This document shows, in pieces, positions 56,610 to 64,000 of a stretch of 64,000 nt of DNA; the first letter of the stretch is position 1, and every line of letters starts with the position of its first letter. A program made the translations under genes and the position numbers. The notes beneath the pieces were generated by a model. It ran no database searches and was not told the origin of the DNA. It worked only from the letters and a program-made list of their open reading frames with translations. The stretch is from Streptomyces sp. NBC_00344 (GTDB taxonomy: Bacteria; Actinomycetota; Actinomycetes; Streptomycetales; Streptomycetaceae): NCBI RefSeq assembly GCF_036088315.1, contig NZ_CP107996.1, positions 3,871,001-3,935,000 of the forward strand. Direction: 5' to 3'.

Positions 56610-56672
56610 GGTGACTGCTTGGGAATTCGGCCGGCGGTCTGCCGGCACTGCACAGAGTGCGACGACGGGCCG

Positions 56673-56711
56673 TCAGCCCGCAGCCACCTCGCAAGTCCGA
56701 GAAGAAATCAC
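56673..56711 (-). CDS. 12-codon leader-like ORF with very strong ribosome binding site
   Basis: GTG at 56711 preceded by GAAAGGAGGT (56721-56730, minus strand), nearly perfect complement to the 16S 3' end at good spacing. Encodes VISSRTCEVAAG and stops at 56673-56675. A TTGAGA/17 bp/TAGTGT promoter lies 40 bases upstream and a hairpin downstream. No gene follows on this strand, so it may be a stand-alone peptide or an sRNA with an embedded ORF rather than an attenuator. Confidence 0.4.
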   Translation of the reverse strand: MISSRTCEVAAG

Positions 56712-56743
56712 TTCCGGAACACCTCCTTTCCAGCGTGGTTCCC

Positions 56744-56772
56744 ACACTAGGCACGGTCCCGGCGGCTCTCAA
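56744..56772 (-). promoter_or_regulatory. candidate housekeeping-sigma promoter TTGAGA-17-TAGTGT
   Basis: On the minus strand, TTGAGA (56767-56772) and TAGTGT (56744-56749) are separated by exactly 17 bases, a good match to the HrdB-type consensus for this GC content. Predicted start is near 56737, just before the strong ribosome binding site at 56721-56730. Confidence 0.5.
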
Positions 56773-56895
56773 GTGAATTATCGGGACGCAAAGATTTCAC
56801 CGAACCCGGTGTGTGACGCATCACGTTCGCGTTGAATGATCCGTAGAGCGGTACACGCAGTACATGCAGTGGACACGTCCTGTTGGGGGTACCAG

Positions 56896-58314
56896 GTGAG
56901 TGCTTCCCGGATCGAGGCGACCAGCGCCCCGGCGCCCGATGAGCCGGAGCGCGGACCGGGGACCGGACCTGAGCCGGAGACCGGTGCCGAGTCCGGCGGC
57001 CCCGGCACGGATCTGCTCGCCGCACTGCTGGACGGGATGGACGCCGCGCTCTGTGCGTTCGACGCGGACGGTGTGATCACCCATTGGAACCGCGAGGCCG
57101 AGCGCATCCTCGGCTGGTCAGCCGACGAGGCCGTCGGACGGAAGGGTTTCGCCGGCTGGGCGGTGCGGACCGCCGACGCCGACGAGGTGCAGGTCCGGCT
57201 GATGACGGCGATGGGGGCCCCCGGGCGGCAGGTCCACGAGTTCGCGCTGCTGCGCAAGGACGGCGGACGGGTGCTGGTGCGGACCCAGTCCTCCGGGGTG
57301 CGCGGCTCCGACGGGACGCCCGCGGGGGTGTACTGCGCGTTCAGCGAGGTCCACGCGCAGATCGATCTGGAGCGGGCGATAGCGCTCAGCGAGGCCATGT
57401 TCGACGACGCGTCCTGGGGTGTGGTGCTGGTCGACGCCGATCTGCGGCCGACCGTGGTCAACGCCCACGCGGCGCGTGCGCTCAGTGCCGGTCGCACCAC
57501 TCTGCTCGGGCGTCCGCTGGGCGATCTGATCGTGCAGGGCGTCGACGAGCTGGAGGGCACGCTGCAGCATGTGCTGGCCGAGGGGGCGCTGCCCGCGCCC
57601 GCAGAGCTGTGGGTGACGCTGCGCACCGCGGAGGGTGAGCGGCGGCGCTGCTGGCGCAGCGGCTTTCTGCGGCTCGCGTCGCCGCTCGCCGAGGAACCGG
57701 TGCCGCTCGGGGTCGGCTGGCTGTTCCGCGACATCACCGAGGCCAAACTGGCCGAGCAGGAGGCGAGCCGGCTGCGGTTCCGCGGCAACCAGCTGCACCG
57801 CGCGTCGCACGCGGCAGCCGAGTGCGAGGACCCGATGGAGGCGGCGACGGCGTATCTGGACTACGCGCTCGCGGGTTTCGCCGACCACGCGCTGATGGAC
57901 ATCGCGACCGGCGACTCCGGTGGGCGTCTCGTGCGGGCGGCGGCGACACCCTCGGGCGGAGCGCCGGGGCCGTGTCTTCCGGTCTCCGGGGCGTCCATGC
58001 CGGTGCGCTATCCGATGGGGCATCCGGCCCTCCAGGCGGTGGAACGCATCGGAGCGGTCCGTGCCAGTGCGCCGGCGGCAGCGGGGCCCGATGCCGCCGG
58101 GTGGGCGAAGGACCGGCAGTGGCCCGCGGACACCGTGCACGCTCTGTGCACGGTGCTGCGCAGCCGGGGGCGGACGCTCGGAGTGGTGACGTTCCTGCGG
58201 GGAGCGAGCCGCACCGCCTTCGAACGGCCGGACGCGGTGTACGCGGAGAGCGTCGGGATCCGGGTGGCGTCGGCGGTCGATCTGGCGCAGACGCTCAAGG
58301 GCGATACGCCCTGA
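56896..58314 (+). CDS. PAS-PAS-GAF sensor protein without output domain
   Basis: 472 residues from GTG 56896 (GGGGGT upstream); a longer frame from 56836 is less likely. An acidic Pro-rich N-terminus, PAS domain 1 (about 45-165: LLDGMDAALCAFDADGVITHWNREAERILGWSADEAVGRKG), PAS domain 2 (about 180-295: MFDDASWGVVLVDADLRPTVVNAHAARAL, ...GVGWLFRDITEAKLAEQEASRLR) and a GAF-like domain to the end. In Streptomyces this array usually precedes a PP2C/SpoIIE phosphatase; none follows here, so signalling must be through a partner. Confidence 0.78.
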   Translation: MSASRIEATSAPAPDEPERGPGTGPEPETGAESGGPGTDLLAALLDGMDAALCAFDADGVITHWNREAERILGWSADEAVGRKGFAGWAVRTADADEVQVRLMTAMGAPGRQVHEFALLRKDGGRVLVRTQSSGVRGSDGTPAGVYCAFSEVHAQIDLERAIALSEAMFDDASWGVVLVDADLRPTVVNAHAARALSAGRTTLLGRPLGDLIVQGVDELEGTLQHVLAEGALPAPAELWVTLRTAEGERRRCWRSGFLRLASPLAEEPVPLGVGWLFRDITEAKLAEQEASRLRFRGNQLHRASHAAAECEDPMEAATAYLDYALAGFADHALMDIATGDSGGRLVRAAATPSGGAPGPCLPVSGASMPVRYPMGHPALQAVERIGAVRASAPAAAGPDAAGWAKDRQWPADTVHALCTVLRSRGRTLGVVTFLRGASRTAFERPDAVYAESVGIRVASAVDLAQTLKGDTP

Positions 58315-58402
58315 CGCGGGCGGTCGCCGGCCGGCCCGGGGCGCGCGCCACCCGGCGGACCCCGGGGCGTTCACCCGCGTGCCGCGGGCATTCCGGAGGT
58401 CC

Positions 58403-58981
58403 TCAGGCCGTCATGTGCAGTGCCACCAGCAGTCGCCAGATGTGGCCGGCCAGCTCGGCCGGGGTGCCGGGAACCCGGTCGTGCACCCAGTCGGCCAGCA
58501 GCGCGGTGAAGGCCGCGGCCACGGCGCAGGCGATACGTACGTCGGCCTCGCCGCCGTCGCGGCGAAGCCGGCGTTCGTGGAGGCTGCGCTCCATGAGTTC
58601 GGTGTGCAGCAGTTCGCCGAGCGGACCGCCACCGCCGGGCCGCAGCAGGCTGCGGTAGACCCCGGCCCGGCCGTACACCGACTCCAGCAGGCCGAGCAGC
58701 GCGGCGGGTGGTGATCCCGGCTCCGGCGGCAGGGTGTCCCAGGTGTGCAGGGCCTCCACCGCGTCGCGGGCCGGCGCGGCGCAGGCGTCCAGGGCGAGTG
58801 CGTGCAGGTCGTCGTAGTGCAGATAGAAGGTGGCCCGGCCGACACCAGCGCGGCGGACCACCTCGGATGCGCTGACCTGCTCCAGCGGCTGCTCCTCGCA
58901 GGCATCGAGCAGCGCCTCGCGGAGGCGGGCCCTGGTGCGGACGCCGCGGGGGTCCTTGCTCGGCGGCCTCGTTGAGCTCAC
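58403..58981 (-). CDS. TetR family regulator
   Basis: 192 residues from GTG 58981. Helix-turn-helix RLREALLDACEEQPLEQVSASEVVRRAGVGRATFYLHYDDLHAL, followed by a helical ligand domain ending RLLVALHMTA. It starts 4 bases after the DUF1304 gene and is therefore its co-transcribed regulator, likely controlling that unit. Ligand unknown. Confidence 0.82.
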   Translation of the reverse strand: MSSTRPPSKDPRGVRTRARLREALLDACEEQPLEQVSASEVVRRAGVGRATFYLHYDDLHALALDACAAPARDAVEALHTWDTLPPEPGSPPAALLGLLESVYGRAGVYRSLLRPGGGGPLGELLHTELMERSLHERRLRRDGGEADVRIACAVAAAFTALLADWVHDRVPGTPAELAGHIWRLLVALHMTA

Positions 58982-58985
58982 CGGG

Positions 58986-59348
58986 TCACCCGGCCGGGAG
59001 CACGACGGCGAGCGCGACCGCCGCGGGCAGGGCCTGGACGGCCAGGATGCGCCGGTTCACGGTGGCGGCGCCGTACACCCCGGCCACGATCACACAGCTG
59101 AGGAAGAAGATGCGGGCCTGGAAGGCAACGGGGTCTCCGGCGAGCAGTGACCAGACGAGTCCGGCCGCGAGAAAGCCGTTGTAGAGGCCCTGATTCGCCG
59201 CGAGCGGGGCGCTCTCCCGGGAGAACTCCGGGGTGGTGGCGAAGACCTTCCGCCCCCGGTCGGTGTCCCAGAGGAACATCTCCAGCACCAGGAAATACAC
59301 GTGCACCAGTGCGATCAGCGCCACCAGTAGCTGAGCTGCCGTATGCAT
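58986..59348 (-). CDS. DUF1304 small membrane protein
   Basis: 120 residues, four transmembrane helices: AAQLLVALIALVHVYFLVLEMFLW, an amphipathic region (TPEFSRESAPLAANQGLYNGFLAAGLVWSLL), ARIFFLSCVIVAGVYGAAT and ALPAAVALAVVL. DUF1304 pattern. Function unknown. Upstream of and co-transcribed with the tetR gene. Confidence 0.82.
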   Translation of the reverse strand: MHTAAQLLVALIALVHVYFLVLEMFLWDTDRGRKVFATTPEFSRESAPLAANQGLYNGFLAAGLVWSLLAGDPVAFQARIFFLSCVIVAGVYGAATVNRRILAVQALPAAVALAVVLPAG

Positions 59349-59418
59349 GCCGATTCCCCTTCGCCGCCCGACTTCCTGGACAACTGTACGGGAAGTCGGC
59401 GGGGGTGGGGGGCAGGGG

Positions 59419-60189
59419 TCAGTGCCGGTAGAAGATCCGGTCGCGGTACTCCGTCATCACGCGGCCGTTCCACTCGTGACCGCCGTCGACGTTCCCGGAC
59501 CGCAGCAGCGGCGGCTCGATGCCGCGGTCGGCCAGCTCACCGGCGGCGGCGGCCATCATGGCCTGCATCAGGGCGCTGGTGACGACGGTCGATGCCGGGG
59601 CGAAGGGGGCGTCGACCCCTTCGGCGCTGAGTTCCGCGTCGCCCACCGCGATACGGCTGTCGAGCACGATGTCGCAGTGGTCCTTCAGGTAGGTGCCCGA
59701 CACATGACGGGACCTGGTCTCCTTGGTGTAGGCCACGGACGTCACGCCGATCACCTTGAGCCCAAGCGCGCGGGCGTTCATCGCCATCTCCACCGGGAGC
59801 GCGTTGCGCCCCGACAGCGAGATGATCACCAGCAGATCGCCCCGCCGGGCGGGACTGGAGTCGAGCACGGCACCGGCGAGACCCTCGACCCGCTCCAGGG
59901 CGGATCCGAGCGTGGCAGGCATGACATCGACGCCAAGCGTGCCCGGAACGGCGAGCAGGTTCATCAGGGCCAGACCGCCCGCACGGTAGACCACGTCCTG
60001 GGCGGCGAGCGAGGAGTGGCCGGCGCCGAAGGCGAAGAGCCTGCCGCCCGCCTCGACGGTGTCCGCAACGGCCCTTCCGGCTGCCGCGACGCCTTCCGAC
60101 TCCTGGTCCCGCACCTGCCTCAGCAGACCGATCGCGGCGTCGAAGAAGTCCCCGGCAAGCCTGCTGCTCACGCTGCTCTCGCTGCTCAT
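59419..60189 (-). CDS. SIS domain protein
   Basis: 256 residues from ATG 60189 (GTG 60198 is an alternative). Sugar isomerase fold: RLFAFGAGHSSLAAQDVVYRAGGLALMN, DLLVIISLSGRNALPVEMAMNARALGLKVIGVTSVAYTKE (phosphosugar Ser/Thr loop), C-terminal GNVDGGHEWNGRVMTEYRDRIFYRH. It is probably a phosphosugar isomerase or a phosphosugar-sensing protein. Divergent from the iron regulator gene with 126 bases between starts. Confidence 0.82.
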   Translation of the reverse strand: MSSESSVSSRLAGDFFDAAIGLLRQVRDQESEGVAAAGRAVADTVEAGGRLFAFGAGHSSLAAQDVVYRAGGLALMNLLAVPGTLGVDVMPATLGSALERVEGLAGAVLDSSPARRGDLLVIISLSGRNALPVEMAMNARALGLKVIGVTSVAYTKETRSRHVSGTYLKDHCDIVLDSRIAVGDAELSAEGVDAPFAPASTVVTSALMQAMMAAAAGELADRGIEPPLLRSGNVDGGHEWNGRVMTEYRDRIFYRH

Positions 60190-60315
60190 GCGGATCACCG
60201 TGCGGTCTGGACCAGTGCAGTGTCAATACCGCTTCACCGCAGGCGGCCCGGTTGTCGGCGGTATGCGTCAGAATTGAGCCAGGGGCACAAGCGGCAGCGG
60301 AACATAGGGGCACGT

Positions 60316-61008
60316 ATGAGCGGGCTGATCGACACTACGGAGATGTACCTCCGCACCATCCTCGAGCTGGAGGAAGAGGGTGTGGTTCCCATGCGTGCCC
60401 GGATCGCGGAGCGGCTCGACCAGAGCGGCCCCACGGTCAGCCAGACCGTGGCACGGATGGAGCGCGACGGCCTGGTGGCCGTCGCCAGCGACCGGCACCT
60501 GGAGCTGACCGAAGAAGGGCGCAGGCTGGCGACGCGTGTCATGCGCAAGCACCGGCTGGCCGAGTGTCTGCTCGTCGATGTGATCGGTCTGGAGTGGGAG
60601 CAGGTGCACGCCGAGGCGTGCCGCTGGGAACACGTGATGAGTGAGGCGGTGGAGCGGCGGGTCCTCGAGCTGCTGAGGCACCCCACCGAGTCGCCGTACG
60701 GCAACCCGATCCCGGGGCTCGAGGAGCTTGGCGAGAAGGCCGAGGCGGATCCCTTCCTGAACGAGGGCATGGTGAGCCTGAGCGACCTGGACCCGGGTGC
60801 GGACGGCAAGAACGTGGTCGTGCGACGGATCGGCGAGCCCATTCAGACGGACGCTCAGCTGATGTACACGCTGCGGCGTGCCGGTGTTCAGCCCGGTTCG
60901 GTGGTGAGTGTGACGGAGTCGTCGGGCGGGGTGCTCGTGGGGAGCGGCGGAGAGGCCGCGGAGCTCAACTCCGACGTGGCCTCGCACGTGTTCGTCGCCA
61001 AGCAGTAG
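60316..61008 (+). CDS. dmdR1: DtxR-family iron regulator DmdR1
   Basis: 230 residues from ATG 60316 (AGGGG upstream). N-terminal winged helix (TTEMYLRTILELEEEGVVPMRARIAERLDQSGPTVSQTVARMERDGL), the metal-binding/dimer domain with VIGLEWEQVHAEACRWEHVMS (Glu, Cys, His ligands) and HPTESPYGNPIPG, and a C-terminal SH3-like domain (NVVVRRIGEPIQTDAQLMYTLRRAGVQPGSVVSV). Length and sequence fit DmdR1/IdeR of Streptomyces, which with Fe2+ represses siderophore genes. An antiparallel frame covers most of the gene. Confidence 0.88.
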   Translation: MSGLIDTTEMYLRTILELEEEGVVPMRARIAERLDQSGPTVSQTVARMERDGLVAVASDRHLELTEEGRRLATRVMRKHRLAECLLVDVIGLEWEQVHAEACRWEHVMSEAVERRVLELLRHPTESPYGNPIPGLEELGEKAEADPFLNEGMVSLSDLDPGADGKNVVVRRIGEPIQTDAQLMYTLRRAGVQPGSVVSVTESSGGVLVGSGGEAAELNSDVASHVFVAKQ

Positions 61009-61083
61009 TCGGCGGTGGTCGGCGGCGGCCGGCAGTAGTCGGGCGGCAATCGGTCGATAACGGTCCCGAAGCCGCCGGTATGC

Positions 61084-61119
61084 GGTGACTGTGCAGACGA
61101 CCGTGCAGCCGACCGTGCA
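61084..61119. repeat. three 12-bp direct repeats (iteron-like)
   Basis: GGTGACTGTGCA, GACGACCGTGCA and GCCGACCGTGCA stand head to tail at 61084-61095, 61096-61107 and 61108-61119. They lie 76 bases after the dmdR1 stop in a 553-base non-coding stretch. Direct repeats of this size are typical of multi-site regulator binding. Confidence 0.55.
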
Positions 61120-61267
61120 ATGGGGAGTAAAGGCCCCGGCAGTGCCCAAGCCGTGCAAGGGTGGCCCATATGACCTGACGGCGCCGGCCCGGTCCGCCCG
61201 TCCGGCTGGGGGAGGGAGCAGGCGAGTGGGCCTGTCGTACGCACGGTGCGCGATCCGGAACGCGGAG

Positions 61268-61295
61268 GGCCCCGGCGCCTTGGAGCGCCGGGGCC
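61268..61295 (+). terminator. hairpin in the dmdR1-hydrolase intergenic region
   Basis: GGCCCCGGCGC (61268-61278), loop CTTGGA, GCGCCGGGGCC (61285-61295), 11-bp perfect arms followed by a C/T-rich stretch. It probably terminates the dmdR1 transcript. The rest of 61009-61561 holds the 12-bp repeats, an AT-richer patch near 61440-61480 (probable promoter of the hydrolase) and no gene. Confidence 0.65.
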
Positions 61296-61561
61296 TGTCC
61301 TCCCCTGTGCCGACCCGGAGCCCCGAGCCCCCAAGGCCGGCTTGCCGGGCCCTCATCCCCGAGTGGCCCGTCCCCCCACAGGAAATCTCCCCCCGCCAGC
61401 AACCCTCAACCGTCGCCGGTTGTCACTCGAAGGTGGGGTGTTGAACGGCAGAGCCACGTTTTCGAATACGAGTTCGATAGCCTGATGTGACTCGACTCAG
61501 AGAACGGCCTGCCGGACGAGCGGGACCGACCACCCGGGGGAATGAAGGGGGTGCCAGAACT

Positions 61562-62428
61562 ATGGTGCGGCGCATCGACGTGACCGGATCCGACGGCGTG
61601 AGCCTCGCCGCCTGGGAGTTCGCCGACCCGCCCAAGGAGCGCGGGGACGAGTCCGACCGCGCGCCAGGCGTCTTACTGCTCCATGGGCTGATGGGGCGCG
61701 CCTCGCACTGGGCGTCCACCGCTCGCTGGCTCTCCGAGCGCCACCGTGCGGTCGCCCTGGACCAGCGGGGCCACGGCCGGAGCGGCAAACCGGCCGACGG
61801 CCCGTACACCCGTGAGGCCTATGTGGCCGACGCCGAGGCTGCGGTGGTCCAGCTGGGTCTGGCTCCGGTCACCCTCATCGGGCACTCGATGGGTGCGCTC
61901 ACCGCCTGGCAGCTCGCCGCGAAGCGCCCCGATCTGGTGCGAGCCGTGATCATCTGCGATATGCGCGCCTCCGCCCTGGGCATCGCCTCCCAGCGGGAGT
62001 GGGAGGACTGGTTCAAGTCCTGGCCCGTCCCCTTCGCGACACTCGCCGATGTGAGGAAGTGGTTCGGCGAGGACGACCCCTGGGTGGAGCGCCCGAATCC
62101 GGCCCGCGGCGAGTTCTACGCCGAGGTGATGGCCGAGCAGGCCGACGGCTGGCGCCCGGTCTTCTCCCGCCGGCAGATGCTGATGTCACGCGAGACCTGG
62201 GTCTTCGACGCGCACTGGGAAGAGCTCGCCCAGGTGCAGTGCCCTGCCCTGGTGGTCCGCGGACTCGACGGAGAGCTGGGCCGGGCGGAATCACAGGAGA
62301 TGGTCCGGGTGCTCCCCCGGGGGGAGTACGCGGAGGTGGCGGACGCGGCCCACCTGGTCCACTACGACCAGCCCCAGGCCTGGCGTGCGGCGATCGAGCC
62401 CTTCCTGGACGCGGTGGTGGCGAGGTAG
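61562..62428 (+). CDS. alpha/beta hydrolase
   Basis: 288 residues from ATG 61562 (AAGGGGGTGCC upstream); a GTG at 61487 would add 25 residues. Catalytic signs: LLLHGLMGRASHW (oxyanion loop), LDQRGHGRSGKP, nucleophile elbow GHSMG, RGLDGELG near the acid, and AHLVHYDQP with the catalytic His. It is likely an esterase or C-C hydrolase of unknown substrate. Confidence 0.82.
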   Translation: MVRRIDVTGSDGVSLAAWEFADPPKERGDESDRAPGVLLLHGLMGRASHWASTARWLSERHRAVALDQRGHGRSGKPADGPYTREAYVADAEAAVVQLGLAPVTLIGHSMGALTAWQLAAKRPDLVRAVIICDMRASALGIASQREWEDWFKSWPVPFATLADVRKWFGEDDPWVERPNPARGEFYAEVMAEQADGWRPVFSRRQMLMSRETWVFDAHWEELAQVQCPALVVRGLDGELGRAESQEMVRVLPRGEYAEVADAAHLVHYDQPQAWRAAIEPFLDAVVAR

Positions 62429-62459
62429 CGGTCCGGGAAGGCCGCGCAGCGGACCGCCG

Positions 62460-64000
62460 TCAGCCCTTGCTCACCGCGGTGAGGATCTCCGGCAGCCTGG
62501 CAGCCGCCTGCGGCGCCGCCACCCGAAGGCCCAGCCATGTCGCCAGCGCGCCGTACGCCGTGCCCAGCGGGAGCAGTGTCCAGAGCCATCCCTCTTCTCC
62601 CGTGACATGCAGCGTGATCAGCAGCGCGATCACCGGGGCGCAGAGCAGCGCGGCGGACACCATCCCACCGAAGATCGAGATCCAGGCGAGACCCGCCTGA
62701 CCCGGCGCCACGTTCTTGTGGGCACTCTCCTGGGGGATGGAGTAGGGAAAGCGCGCCGAGGTCACCGCACCGGTCCCGAGCATCGCCCCGAGCAGCGCGA
62801 AGGCCAGGCCCATGGCCTCGGGGAGCGCGGTCCAGTTGTCCAGCAGGCCCGCGGTGACCACCGTGACAAGGCCGGTGTACGGCAGGGTGATCACCAGCAA
62901 CGCCAGGGCGCGGGCCCGGAGTTCGGCGTAGGCGTCCCGCTCGGACGAGATGGTCTGCGCGACCGTCCAGAACGCCGAGGTGTCCTGGCCGAACTGGTTG
63001 TACATCTGGATGCCGAGCATCCCGGCCGCGAAGCACGAGAAGTAGACCGAGCCACTGCCCTGAAGGGAGTTGAAGAGCGGGACGATCAGCCCGATCGCCA
63101 GCGAGGTGATCCAGGCCGCCTTGGTCTTGGGGTCACGCCAGATGTAGCGCAGGGTCCGCAGCATCACCGTGCCGGTCCTGCCTCCGGGCAGGAACCGCGG
63201 GATACCGGACGCCGTCGCCCTGCGGCCGGGCACTGCCGCCGCGAGCGTCGAGCCGTCCGGTGACGTCATCAGCCGCACCAGGGTGCGCCGCCAGGCCCGG
63301 AGCAGCAGGGCCAGACAGCCACCGGCGATCAGCAGCTGGCCGGCCATCTGCCCGTACGAGCCCCGGCTCGCGGAGTCCACGGCGCCGATCGCCGAAGCGG
63401 GCGGCAGCCAGCGCAGTACGTCCCCGGCCGGGTCGAGTGCCGCGAGGCCGCCCGCCCTGCCGAGCCGCTGGGCACCGAAGTTGACGACCTGGATACCGAC
63501 CGCGATCAGCAGCCCGCTCAGTACGGCGAGGTCGCGCCCCTTGCGCGAGGTGAGCAGCCGGACGTTGGCGGCGGCCACGGCCCTGGCCAGTGCCACACAG
63601 ACCAGCACGGCGAGCGGGACGGCGACGACGGCCACCAGGACGGCGGCGGGGCCGGACGCCACGGCGATGGCCGAGCCGAGGACCAGACAGAGGGTGAACA
63701 GCGGTCCGGTGCCCACGAGCGAGGCGACCAGCAGCGCCCGCACCAGAGGCTCGGGCCGCAGAGGAAGCATCACCAGCCGTGACGGGTCCAGTGTTTCGTC
63801 GCCACTGGGGAAGAAGAGCGGCATCGCGGCCCAGCCCACCGCCAGGACGCTGAGCACGACGGCGGCCGGCGCCCCGGCGTGCGGGTTGCCGTGCAACAGG
63901 ACCAGTCCGAGCAGCAGCAGCGCGGCGAAGATCAGTGCCAGGACCATCGAAACGATGTAGGCGGCCTTGCGGCCGGACGACTGGCGCAGACCGTTGCGGA
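62460..64000 (-). CDS. ABC-2-type membrane protein, 5' end outside window
   Basis: At least 512 codons. The frame continues past 63947 (RNGLRQSSGRKAAYIVS upstream of the first Met) to the right edge, so the N-terminus is missing. About 12-14 transmembrane segments, with soluble loops such as SGDETLDPSRLVMLPLRPEPLVRALL and LRYIWRDPKTKAAWITSLAIGL. The pattern matches the actinobacterial transporter family whose ATP-binding subunit is usually the next gene upstream. Function unknown; its stop is 31 bases from the hydrolase stop (convergent). Confidence 0.75.
   Translation of the reverse strand, partial: RNGLRQSSGRKAAYIVSMVLALIFAALLLLGLVLLHGNPHAGAPAAVVLSVLAVGWAAMPLFFPSGDETLDPSRLVMLPLRPEPLVRALLVASLVGTGPLFTLCLVLGSAIAVASGPAAVLVAVVAVPLAVLVCVALARAVAAANVRLLTSRKGRDLAVLSGLLIAVGIQVVNFGAQRLGRAGGLAALDPAGDVLRWLPPASAIGAVDSASRGSYGQMAGQLLIAGGCLALLLRAWRRTLVRLMTSPDGSTLAAAVPGRRATASGIPRFLPGGRTGTVMLRTLRYIWRDPKTKAAWITSLAIGLIVPLFNSLQGSGSVYFSCFAAGMLGIQMYNQFGQDTSAFWTVAQTISSERDAYAELRARALALLVITLPYTGLVTVVTAGLLDNWTALPEAMGLAFALLGAMLGTGAVTSARFPYSIPQESAHKNVAPGQAGLAWISIFGGMVSAALLCAPVIALLITLHVTGEEGWLWTLLPLGTAYGALATWLGLRVAAPQAAARLPEILTAVSKG

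Noticed and set aside
56716..56732. Plus-strand GGAACACCTCCTTTCC looks like the 3' end of 16S rRNA
   Set aside because: It is simply the complement of the strong GAAAGGAGGT ribosome binding site; no other rRNA sequence is around it.
56383..56835. Possible plus-strand gene of 150 codons after pdxH
   Set aside because: Arg-rich low-quality protein, no ribosome binding site, spans direct repeats and the hairpin; the minus-strand signals fit better.

Overview
The window is high-GC, with strong G/C preference at third codon positions, frequent GTG/TTG starts, ATGA/GTGA stop-start overlaps and Streptomyces-type families (conservon, XRE+DUF397 module, futalosine menaquinone genes, DmdR-type iron regulator). 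It is almost certainly a Streptomyces chromosome core segment. Gene order (mqnD/mqnB, DUF3027, serC, a cinnamate:CoA-ligase operon, citrate synthase/pdxH, dmdR1) recalls the S. coelicolor SCO43xx region. That comparison is from memory, not from an alignment. No tRNA, rRNA, CRISPR array or insertion sequence was seen.

Layout. 1-3.3 kb: end of a minus-strand menaquinone cluster (mqnD partial, mqnB), a DUF2771 lipoprotein and an MFS carrier. 3.3-9.6 kb: a DUF3027 protein, a very long sacsin-like ATPase, and two tandem secreted paralogues whose C-terminal halves are almost identical. 9.7-17.7 kb: a CtpE-like P-type ATPase, DUF2530, an AzgA-type purine permease, a ribbon-helix-helix protein, a MarR/MFS pair, a Uma2 nuclease-fold protein, thpR and a 29-residue membrane peptide. 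17.8-24.6 kb: an aldo/keto reductase, then an accessory block containing a small WXG-like protein, a large toxin with a C-terminal CdiA-type RNase A domain and its immunity protein, two exported proteins, and an XRE/DUF397 regulatory pair. 24.7-31.4 kb: assorted enzymes, a pentapeptide-repeat protein and an MFS/TetR pair preceded by a 16-bp-arm palindrome.

31.4-38 kb: serC and a complete conservon (cvnA-B-C-D, all overlapping), followed in the same direction by two P450 genes. The P450 next to cvnD is CYP157-like and has ExxW where nearly all P450s have ExxR; the second is CYP154-like. 38.1-43.7 kb: an FAD/Fe-S oxidoreductase, a DMT exporter, a lipoprotein and an SDR. 43.9-54.3 kb: an eight-gene catabolic operon (TIGR03084 protein, AtuA-like protein, acyl-CoA carboxylase beta and alpha, acyl-CoA dehydrogenase, cinnamate/4-coumarate:CoA ligase, enoyl-CoA hydratase, TetR), with a perfect 12-bp palindrome in front of the first gene. 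54.4-64 kb: citrate synthase, pdxH, a candidate small transcript, a PAS/GAF sensor, TetR/DUF1304, a SIS protein divergent from the iron regulator dmdR1, an alpha/beta hydrolase and a truncated ABC-2-type membrane protein.

Items most worth follow-up: the RNase A-type toxin with a Tyr-to-His change and a two-domain immunity protein (19.2-21.5 kb); the conservon with an ExxR-less P450 (33.9-37.9 kb); the carboxylase alpha gene whose frame continues past a TAA stop to an ATGA junction (50.0 kb); the promoter, 12-codon ORF and hairpin antisense to the pdxH downstream region (56.5-56.8 kb); and the large palindromes at 29.2 and 7.8 kb.
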